Below are positions 58,141 to 64,000 of a stretch of 64,000 nt of DNA, piece after piece (position 1 is the stretch's first letter; each line of letters opens with the position of its first letter). The notes below the pieces were generated by a model that saw nothing but the letters and a program-made list of their open reading frames with translations, had not been told where the DNA came from and searched no databases. This stretch comes from Oscillospiraceae bacterium. GTDB lineage: Bacteria > Bacillota > Clostridia > Oscillospirales > Oscillospiraceae. The stretch spans positions 2,728,001 through 2,792,000 of the forward strand of contig AP025582.1 in NCBI GenBank assembly GCA_022846075.1, in the 5' to 3' direction. The translations under genes were made by a program, and so were the position numbers.

Positions 58141-58159
58141 TGACATTGAATACTTGTCA
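58141..58159. promoter_or_regulatory. Possible XRE operator (TGACA-N9-TGTCA)
   Basis: A dyad in the 108-bp gap between the divergent XRE gene and the gene at 58235. TTGACA begins one base earlier and may be a -35 box of the rightward promoter. Confidence 0.4.
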
Positions 58160-58234
58160 TTTTAAGTAGAATTATATGTTATATTTTCCCTCAAGATGAC
58201 CTTTACCACGGGTCAATTTACGGAGGGCTATAAA

Positions 58235-58486
58235 ATGCTGGACGAAGCACTGGAAGAACTGTTTCAAGCCGCTACGGACTTTTTGGACGGGGAATTGGCC
58301 CAAACGCAGGAATACTTAGACCTGTTAAAGGAGCGCTCCGACCTGGAAGATGCGTTGATGCGAGTGTACGACTCCCGCTTCAGCCGGTTCCTGTTCAACT
58401 ATTCCATGTGCATTTTGATGGAGGAAGATATCGTGGCCCGCCACTATTTTGAGCAGGGCTACCTGGCCGCCGGCGGGGGCGTCTGA
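58235..58486 (+). CDS. Hypothetical helical protein divergent from XRE
   Basis: 83 residues from ATG 58235 (GGAGGG seven bases upstream; an earlier ATG 58196 has no site). Very acidic and helical: MLDEALEELFQAATDFLDGE, then LDLLKERSDLEDALMRVYDS and SRFLFNYSMCILMEED. No family recognised. It may be the target of the divergent XRE regulator. The repeat-rich region begins directly after it. Confidence 0.6.
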   Translation: MLDEALEELFQAATDFLDGELAQTQEYLDLLKERSDLEDALMRVYDSRFSRFLFNYSMCILMEEDIVARHYFEQGYLAAGGGV

Positions 58487-58499
58487 CGGACGCCCGGGA

Positions 58500-58716
58500 A
58501 GTTGAGGGGTTATTCTTTCTGGAAAGAATAGCCCCCCAAGCCCCCCAAGAAAGCACTCGGGGGAGAGAGTTTCGACTCTCTCTCCCCCGAGGCCCCCACT
58601 CTCAACGACCAAAGGAGGGGGACTGCGGTCCCCCTCCCTTTGGAAACCTCCCCAAGTTGTTCACAAGAGCGGGAGAAAACCCCAGGGCCGCACTTCGTAG
58701 CGGCCCTGGGGTTCGT
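58500..58716 (-). repeat. Inverted copy of modules epsilon and zeta (left arm of copy D)
   Basis: Epsilon (58500-58672, GGGGGAGAGAGTTTCGACTC) and zeta (58676-58716, GGGCCGCACTTCGTAGCGG) appear in reverse order and orientation to the copies at 58982-59210. They begin 14 bases after the hypothetical gene's stop. This and the next two features fill the gene-free 58487-59222 stretch. Confidence 0.8.
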
Positions 58717-58785
58717 TTTCCTATCTCCAAAGCCTTCTCTTGGGGTTGTCTGTCCGTTAGCGGCTGTACCCGACCATGCGCGCCC

Positions 58786-58979
58786 TTAGCCTTCCCCTCG
58801 GGGGAAGGTGGCAGCCCGAAGGGCTGACGGATGAGGGGAACTGCGGATATGGAAAAGGCTCCGCGAAACGACAAGTTCCCCTCATCAGTCTGCTTCGCAG
58901 ACAGCTTCAACGACTTCGCTTGCATCAAGTGGCTCTAAGCTATCGCTAAGGGCCACTAGACCCCAGGGGAAGCCTAAGT
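58786..58979 (+). repeat. Module gamma with internal insertion (centre of copy D)
   Basis: Starts TTAGCCTTCCCCTCGGGGGA and ends CCAGGGGAAGCCTAAG as in copies B and C. A ~55-base stretch (AACGACTTCGCTTGCATCAA...) interrupts the end near 58910-58963. Confidence 0.75.
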
Positions 58980-58981
58980 CC

Positions 58982-59210
58982 TGCCGAACCCCGGCGGCGC
59001 TACGAAGTGCGGCGGCGGGGTCGTCCCATGCTCTTGTGGACAGCCTGGGGTGGTTTCCAAAGGAGGGGAAACCGCAGTTTCCCTCCTTTGGTCGTTGAGA
59101 GAGGGTCCAGGGGGAGAGAGTCGAAACTCTCCCCCTGGTGCTTTTCTGGGGGGTCTGGGGGGAGGTCTTTTCCAGAAAAGACCTCCCCCCAGCTTTCCCC
59201 CACCTTCCAA
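58982..59210 (+). repeat. Modules zeta and epsilon (right arm of copy D)
   Basis: Zeta 58982-59024 and epsilon 59036-59210 follow gamma in the same order as in copy B. Together with the inverted left arm they flank gamma as ~220-bp inverted repeats. The right end is 12 bases before the icd stop codon. Confidence 0.8.
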
Positions 59211-59222
59211 AAGGTGAAACTC

Positions 59223-60437
59223 TTACCCCAGCCGCTTCTCCAGCTCCCCCCGGATGGCCTTCAAAAACTCCACACTGGTAACAGCCTTGGCGGGGCTCTT
59301 CCCCTCCCAAAGCCCGGCCAGATCCTTGGTCATGGTACCGCCCTCAATGACGGCCACGCAGGCCTCCTCCAGCTTCCCGGCGAACTCCCCCAGGGCGGGG
59401 ATGCCGTCCAGCTCCCCCCGCTTCCGCAGGGCTCCGGTCCAGGCGAAGATGGTAGCCATGGGGTTGGTGGAGGTCTCCTCCCCCTTGAGGTACTTGTAAT
59501 AGTGCCGGGTGACAGTGCCGTGGGCCGCCTCATACTCGTAATTCCCCTCGGGGGAGACCAGCACGGAGGTCATCATGGCCAGGGAGCCGAAGGCGGTGGA
59601 CACCATGTCGCTCATCACGTCGCCGTCGTAGTTCTTGCAGGCCCAGATGAAGCCCCCCTCGGAGCGGATGACACGGGCCACGGCGTCGTCGATGAGGGTG
59701 TAGAAGTACTCGATGCCCAAAGCGTCGAACTTGTCCTTGTACTCGGCGTCGAAGATCTCCTGGAAGATGTCCTTGAACCGGTGGTCGTACTGCTTGGAGA
59801 TGGTGTCCTTGGTGGCGAACCACAAATCCTGCTTGGTGTCGATGGCGTACTGGAAGCAGGACCGGGCGAAGGAGGAAATGGACTGGTCGGTGTTGTACTG
59901 GCCCTGAAGGACGCCGGGGCCCTGGAAATCAAAGATGGTCTGGCGCTTCTCCGTCCCGTCGGCGGCGGTAAACACCAGCTCCGCCTTCCCCGGCCCCTTG
60001 GGCTGGAACTCGCTGTTTTTGTACACGTCGCCGTAGGCGTGGCGGGCGATGGTGATGGGCTTTTTCCAGTTCTTCACCACCGGGGAGATGCCCTTGACCA
60101 TGATGGGGGCCCGGAACACCGTGCCGTCCAGGATGGCCCGGATGGTGCCGTTGGGGGACTTCCACATCTGGGAGAGCTTGTACTCCTCCACCCGCTGGGC
60201 GTTGGGGGTGATGGTGGCGCACTTCACCGCCACGCCGTATTTCTTGGTGGCCTCGGCGGAGTCCACCGTCACCTGGTCCTTCGTCTTTTCCCGCTCGGGG
60301 AGTCCCAGGTCGTAATACTCGGTTTTTAACTCCACGAAAGGCTCCAGAAGTTCCTGCTTGATCTCGCCCCAGAGGATACGGGTCATCTCGTCCCCGTCCA
60401 TCTCCACCAGGGGGGTGGTCATTTTGATCTTATCCAT
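59223..60437 (-). CDS. icd: NADP-dependent isocitrate dehydrogenase
   Basis: 404 residues from ATG 60437 (GGGGGAG upstream). It is the eukaryote-like type II enzyme: [15 protein letters not shown] start, [17 protein letters not shown] (substrate serines region), [38 protein letters not shown] and [20 protein letters not shown]. It oxidises isocitrate to 2-oxoglutarate, making NADPH. Length is normal. A strong promoter precedes it; composite repeat copy D follows. Confidence 0.93.
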   Translation of the reverse strand: MDKIKMTTPLVEMDGDEMTRILWGEIKQELLEPFVELKTEYYDLGLPEREKTKDQVTVDSAEATKKYGVAVKCATITPNAQRVEEYKLSQMWKSPNGTIRAILDGTVFRAPIMVKGISPVVKNWKKPITIARHAYGDVYKNSEFQPKGPGKAELVFTAADGTEKRQTIFDFQGPGVLQGQYNTDQSISSFARSCFQYAIDTKQDLWFATKDTISKQYDHRFKDIFQEIFDAEYKDKFDALGIEYFYTLIDDAVARVIRSEGGFIWACKNYDGDVMSDMVSTAFGSLAMMTSVLVSPEGNYEYEAAHGTVTRHYYKYLKGEETSTNPMATIFAWTGALRKRGELDGIPALGEFAGKLEEACVAVIEGGTMTKDLAGLWEGKSPAKAVTSVEFLKAIRGELEKRLG

Positions 60438-60466
60438 GGGTAGCTCCCCCTTTTCGCATTTGTCAC

Positions 60467-60495
60467 AGTTTACCACGATGAAGTAAATAAGTCAA
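60467..60495 (-). promoter_or_regulatory. SigA-type promoter of icd
   Basis: Minus strand TTGACT (60495-60490), 17-base spacer, TAAACT (60472-60467), 30 bases before ATG 60437. Confidence 0.75.
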
Positions 60496-60551
60496 CGCCC
60501 GGCCCCGGCGCATAGGATGGCGGGAAACTGAATTGACGAGGTGTACCCGCC

Positions 60552-61517
60552 ATGCTGAAAAAACTGCTTTCCGCCCTCCTGTGCGCCCTTTTCCTTCTCC
60601 CCTCCGCCCTTGCGGTGGACGGGATGGACGTCAGCGTCTTTCAGGGGGACATCAACTTTAACGCCGCCCGTGCCGACGGCATCGAGTGCGTCTATATCCG
60701 CTCCAGCTACGGCCAGTCCGGCGTGGACGAGACCTTCCGGCAGAATTACTCCCGAGCCTCCGCCGCCGGGCTCTCCTTCGGCTTCTACCACTACCTGGAG
60801 GCCCGCACTCCCGCCGCCGCCCGCTTGGAGGCCGAGCATTTCGCCGCCCTCCTCCGCCCCCTGACCTACGACTGCCGCCCCGCCCTGGACTTTGAGAACT
60901 ACCGGAGCCTGGACGAGGCCCAGGCCACCGCGGTGGCCCTGGCCTTCCTCCAGCGAACGGAGGAGCTTTTGGGGGAGCGGCCCATGATCTACGCCGACAC
61001 CTACACCGCCTCCACCCGGCTGGAGGACGCCCTGGCCGCCTACCCCTACTGGGCGGCGGAGTGGGACGTGGAGACCCCGGATCTCGCCGGCACCCCCTGG
61101 ACCGACTGGACCGGCTGGCAGTATACCGACCGGGGGCTGGTCAGCGGGGTCAACGGTTACGTGGACCGGGACCGGTTCACCGACGGCGTTTTCCTGGCCG
61201 AAGAGGAGGCCGCCTTCCGCTACACCGTCCGCCCCGGCGATACCCTCTGGGCCCTGGCCATCCGCTACGGCACCACCGTGGACGCCCTTGTCAGACTCAA
61301 CCACATCCAAAACCCCGACCTTATCTACGTGGGTCAGGTCTTGCGCATCCCCGGCCAGGCCCCGGAATATGAGACCTACACCGTCCGCCCCGGCGACACC
61401 CTCTGGGGCCTGTCCATCCGCTACGGTACCACCGTGGCGGAGCTGGTGGAGCTGAACCACATTCAGAATCCAGATTTGATTTATGTTAACCAAGTTTTGC
61501 GGATCCCGGTGCGGTGA
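60552..61517 (+). CDS. Secreted GH25 lysozyme with two LysM repeats
   Basis: 321 residues. A signal peptide covers residues 1-~21 (LLSALLCALFLLPSALA). The GH25 muramidase domain follows to ~205, with catalytic features DVSVFQGDINF, YHYLEARTP, ALDFENYRS and YWAAEWDV. Two near-identical LysM domains (YTVRPGDTLWALAIRYGTT and YTVRPGDTLWGLSIRYGTT) then bind peptidoglycan. It cuts glycan strands outside the cell, for growth, spore biology or competition. It is monocistronic; repeat copy C follows at once. Confidence 0.92.
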   Translation: MLKKLLSALLCALFLLPSALAVDGMDVSVFQGDINFNAARADGIECVYIRSSYGQSGVDETFRQNYSRASAAGLSFGFYHYLEARTPAAARLEAEHFAALLRPLTYDCRPALDFENYRSLDEAQATAVALAFLQRTEELLGERPMIYADTYTASTRLEDALAAYPYWAAEWDVETPDLAGTPWTDWTGWQYTDRGLVSGVNGYVDRDRFTDGVFLAEEEAAFRYTVRPGDTLWALAIRYGTTVDALVRLNHIQNPDLIYVGQVLRIPGQAPEYETYTVRPGDTLWGLSIRYGTTVAELVELNHIQNPDLIYVNQVLRIPVR

Positions 61518-61522
61518 GGGCT

Positions 61523-61896
61523 AGTCGCACGTCGGGACGTGTGTGTTTCTGGAGGGCGTTTCTTTTCCCGAGGAAAAGAAACGCCCCTCAGACCCCCAAA
61601 GAAAAGTCTCTGGTACAGCCCTGGCCACAGTTTCCCTCTTTCGTAGAAAGTCTACTGCCCGAAGCCAGGGGGAAAAGCACGGGAGCGTCTGTGCGACCCG
61701 TGGTCCCCCTTGCGCCGCTGCCGCTGACACGTGCTTGATACCGCCTGGTCTTTAGCCTTCCCCCCGGGGGAAGGTGGCAGCCCGAAGGGCTGACGGATGA
61801 GGGGAACTACGGACATGGGAGAGGCTCTGCGAAACGATAGGTTCCCCTCATCAGTCTCGCTTCGCTCGACAGCTTCCCCCAGGGGAAGCCTAAGAC
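61523..61896 (+). repeat. Composite intergenic repeat, copy C
   Basis: Directly after the lysozyme stop: palindromic GCACGTCGGGACGTGTG, module beta (61585-61613, GACCCCCAAAGAAAAGTC), alpha (61668-61730) and gamma (61751-61896). Order alpha-gamma is the same as in copy B, but zeta and epsilon are missing. The rest of the 61518-62062 gap (61897-62001) is C-rich and otherwise empty. Confidence 0.8.
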
Positions 61897-62001
61897 CTTA
61901 CGAACCTCAGGCCTGTTACAAAGCTTAGGGTTGAGATTCCTCCCCCTCCTGCGCAAGCGGGACAATGACCCAAAGCCGCCACCCCAAGCCCGCCACCCCC
62001 C

Positions 62002-62030
62002 TTGCCTTTTCCGCAGAAAACCCTTATAAT
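62002..62030 (+). promoter_or_regulatory. SigA-type promoter of asnA
   Basis: TTGCCT (62002-62007), 17-base spacer, perfect TATAAT (62025-62030), 32 bases before ATG 62063. Confidence 0.8.
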
Positions 62031-62062
62031 GGGTCTACTTGCGAAAAAAGGAGCCAAAACAT

Positions 62063-63076
62063 ATGGCCAAGACCGTCATCCCAGAGGGTTACGCCCCCTC
62101 CCTGAACCTCTACGACACCCAAAAGGCCATCGGCCTGCTCAACCGCCTCTTCGAGGACACCCTGGCGGGCGCCCTCAACCTCCGCCGGGTCTCCGCCCCC
62201 CTCTTCGTGGAGGCCAGCTCCGGCCTGAACGACGACCTCAACGGCGTGGAGCGGCCCGTCTCCTTCGACGTGCCCTTCGCCGCCAAGGACGCCCAGGTGG
62301 TCCACTCCCTGGCCAAATGGAAGCGCATGGCCCTCTACCGCTACCACTTTTCCGTGGGGGAGGGGCTCTACACCAACATGAACGCCATCCGCCGGGACGA
62401 GGAGCTGGACAATCTCCACTCGGTCTACGTGGACCAGTGGGACTGGGAAAAGGTCATCGCCCCCCGGGACCGCACCGAGGAGTTCCTGCGCCGGACGGTG
62501 AAGGATATCGCCCAGGCCATGCGGGAGACCCAGCTCACCCTCCGCTCCGCCTTCCCCGTCCTCACCAAGCTGCCCCTGATGGCCGGGGAGGTCTCCTTCG
62601 TCACCGCCCAGGAGTTGGAGGACCTCTGGCCCCAGCTGCCGCCGAAGGAGCGGGAGCGCCGCTACGTGCAGGACCACCCCCTCACCTTCCTCATGGGCAT
62701 CGGCGGGGCCCTCAAGTCCGGCAAGCCCCACGACGGCCGTGCCCCCGACTACGACGACTGGAGCCTGAACGGCGACCTTCTGGTGTGGAACGAGGTGCTG
62801 GAGGACGCCCTGGAGCTCTCCTCCATGGGCATCCGGGTGGACCCCGACGCCCTGGACCGCCAGCTCACCCTGGCCGGCTGCGACGCCCGGCGGGAGCTGC
62901 CCTTCCACAAGCTGCTCCTGGCGGGCAAGCTGCCCCTCACCATCGGCGGGGGTATCGGCCAGTCCCGGCTTTGCATGTACCTGCTGGGCAAGGCCCACAT
63001 CGGGGAGGTCCAGGCCGGTATCTGGGACCCGGACACCACCGACGCCTGCGAATCCGCCGGGGTCATCCTGCTCTGA
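62063..63076 (+). CDS. asnA: Aspartate-ammonia ligase (ammonia-dependent asparagine synthetase)
   Basis: 337 residues from ATG 62063 (AAAGGAG upstream). AsnA motifs: VSAPLFVEASSGLNDDLNG, VSFDVPF, VVHSLAKWKRMALYRY, GEGLYTNMNAIRRDE, HSVYVDQWDWEKVI, and the class II synthetase-like GIGGALKSGKPHDGRAPDYD and GGGIGQSRLCMYLLGKAHIG. It makes asparagine from aspartate, ATP and ammonia. Asparaginase at 28866 does the reverse in effect. Confidence 0.93.
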   Translation: MAKTVIPEGYAPSLNLYDTQKAIGLLNRLFEDTLAGALNLRRVSAPLFVEASSGLNDDLNGVERPVSFDVPFAAKDAQVVHSLAKWKRMALYRYHFSVGEGLYTNMNAIRRDEELDNLHSVYVDQWDWEKVIAPRDRTEEFLRRTVKDIAQAMRETQLTLRSAFPVLTKLPLMAGEVSFVTAQELEDLWPQLPPKERERRYVQDHPLTFLMGIGGALKSGKPHDGRAPDYDDWSLNGDLLVWNEVLEDALELSSMGIRVDPDALDRQLTLAGCDARRELPFHKLLLAGKLPLTIGGGIGQSRLCMYLLGKAHIGEVQAGIWDPDTTDACESAGVILL

Positions 63077-63085
63077 TCCAACCAC

Positions 63086-63125
63086 AAAAAGCCCCCTGTC
63101 CCGATACGGGACAGGGGGCTTTTTT
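63086..63125. terminator. Bidirectional terminator between asnA and the alpha/beta hydrolase
   Basis: AAAAAGCCCCCTGTCCCG and its complement around a 3-nt loop. Confidence 0.93.
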
Positions 63126-64000
63126 ATCGCAGTACCTCCGCCATCAGCTCGTTGAAGCGCCCGCTCTCGCTCCACTGGGGGAAATGGCAGGACGCCTCAA
63201 ACCAGAAAAACCGTTTTTCGGTCCGGATGGTCTCATAGTACTCCCACGCCAGGGCCGAGGACACGTGGGCATCGTACCGGCCCTCCACAAAGATCACCGG
63301 CGCGCCATAGGCGCGGACGTCCTCAAAATCGGTCTCCATAAGCTCCGGCCATAGCCGCTGAAGGGACTGAAGCGACCCCTTTTGCCGCCCCATCAGGTCC
63401 TTGAGCCCATATTGGCCCGAAAACAGGAAGGGGGCAACAAGGCTGTTATAGCTCCTCTTCCCGTAGAGGGAGCCCCCCTGCTTCACCACCTGCCCCGTGA
63501 CGAACAGCAGGTCGTCCAGCCAGTGTTCCCCGGTGTAGGCGCAGTCGATGCCCCTCAGCTTTTCCAGCGTCTTGCCCGAGGCTCCGGCGCAGGCGAAGTC
63601 ATAGGCCCTGCGGCAGGATTCCTTCATATGGACCACCTGGCCGCAGCCCACGTAGGCCCGGACCAGCTCCGGGTGCCGTTGGAGGAACCGCAGGCCAAGC
63701 ACGCTCCCCCAGGAGTGCCCCACCAGGTACAGCTTTTCCTGGTGGAACCGCTCCAGCAGATACCGGGTCAGCGCCAGGAGGTCCTCCAGGAACACCTCGA
63801 TGGTCACCCGCTCCCCGCCGCCGAAGGGGTAATAGGACTTCCCCGTCCCCCGCTGTTCCCAGACGGCCACGGTGAAGTCCCGCTCCAGCGCCCGGTTGTA
63901 CTTGCGCACCAGCGGCAGCGCTGCGTCGCCGGGACCGCCGTGGAGGTACAGCAGCAGCGGGGCGTCCCGCCGATCCGCCCGCACCGACACATACTGGGGC
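63124..64000 (-). CDS. Alpha/beta hydrolase, proline iminopeptidase-like (5' end beyond window)
   Basis: At least 292 codons, reading in from the right edge. The oxyanion motif LLLYLHGGPGDAALPL, WEQRGTGKSYYPFGGG and the nucleophile elbow LVGHSWGSVLGLRFLQRH are those of proline iminopeptidase-like alpha/beta hydrolases; the acid is in VEGRYDAHV and the histidine in SCHFPQWSES. The likely start is outside the window, since residues before ATG 63990 (PQY) continue the frame. Substrate unknown; probably peptide or ester cleavage. Confidence 0.82.
   Translation of the reverse strand, partial: PQYVSVRADRRDAPLLLYLHGGPGDAALPLVRKYNRALERDFTVAVWEQRGTGKSYYPFGGGERVTIEVFLEDLLALTRYLLERFHQEKLYLVGHSWGSVLGLRFLQRHPELVRAYVGCGQVVHMKESCRRAYDFACAGASGKTLEKLRGIDCAYTGEHWLDDLLFVTGQVVKQGGSLYGKRSYNSLVAPFLFSGQYGLKDLMGRQKGSLQSLQRLWPELMETDFEDVRAYGAPVIFVEGRYDAHVSSALAWEYYETIRTEKRFFWFEASCHFPQWSESGRFNELMAEVLR

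Noticed and set aside
1-64000. tRNA, rRNA, CRISPR array, replication origin or intact transposase
   Set aside because: None seen when reading the intergenic regions; small tRNAs could be missed without a covariance search.

Overview
The window looks like chromosome from a high-GC, spore-forming gut Clostridium of the Oscillospiraceae type (Flavonifractor / Intestinimonas / Lawsonibacter-like). The clues are strongly GC-biased codons, sigma-I/RsgI and Spo0A-like genes, SEDS/PBP pairs, strictly anaerobic iron-sulfur and rubrerythrin proteins, and intergenic hairpin elements of a kind common in this group. No rRNA or tRNA gene, CRISPR array or intact transposase was found. Taxonomy is inferred from gene content only.

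Left part (0-7.4 kb): an AT-richer edge with a deoxyinosine-glycosylase-like gene fused in frame to a DUF6508 domain and a truncated XRE regulator. Then come an XRE membrane regulator, a sigI-rsgI pair facing a small His/Cys-rich secreted protein, and a DUF1538 membrane protein paired with a tandem PII-like protein. A FadR-type GntR regulator closes this part.

7.4-18.7 kb is a mostly minus-strand catabolic or redox block. It holds an EamA transporter, a three-gene soluble molybdopterin oxidoreductase (FAD subunit, Mo subunit, 4Fe-4S subunit), two paralogous APC permeases, a MalY/PatB C-S lyase/aminotransferase, a DUF554 membrane protein and a MerR regulator. Two near-identical MerR-type promoters with 19-bp spacers precede one permease and the DUF554 gene, so these form a regulon.

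18.7-31.6 kb: a sigma factor diverges from a DUF4367 protein whose second half is abruptly AT-rich. A Spo0A-like DNA-binding protein and a 25-repeat Sel1 protein with a zinc ribbon follow. Next are a winged-helix protein and phage-type holin, endolysin and XkdX-like genes split by an IlvD/Edd dehydratase. Asparaginase and an SDR dehydrogenase end this stretch.

31.7-38.2 kb is cell-envelope DNA: an SGNH/AlgJ-like protein with an MBOAT acyltransferase, and an FHA-SEDS glycosyltransferase with its transpeptidase PBP.

38.4-46 kb is one apparent operon. It encodes a Crp/Fnr regulator, a 38-aa symporter accessory peptide, an SSS symporter, an aspartoacylase-like hydrolase, a UbiD decarboxylase, a MATE exporter, a UbiX prenyltransferase, a small membrane protein and an LpdD-like prFMN chaperone. 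Together they suggest import, deacylation and decarboxylation of a (conjugated) aromatic or unsaturated acid, with export of the product. It is the most coherent candidate for a little-described system here.

46-64 kb is mainly housekeeping: miaA, an HD protein, rubrerythrin, an EFR1 flavodoxin-ferredoxin diverging from trkA-trkH, LysR, a membrane transporter, M20 hydrolase and B3/B4 protein, icd, GH25 lysozyme, asnA and an alpha/beta hydrolase cut by the edge. Four gene-free stretches (36.2, 49.0, 58.5 and 61.5 kb) hold reshuffled copies of the same six intergenic sequence modules, each starting after a gene's 3' end.
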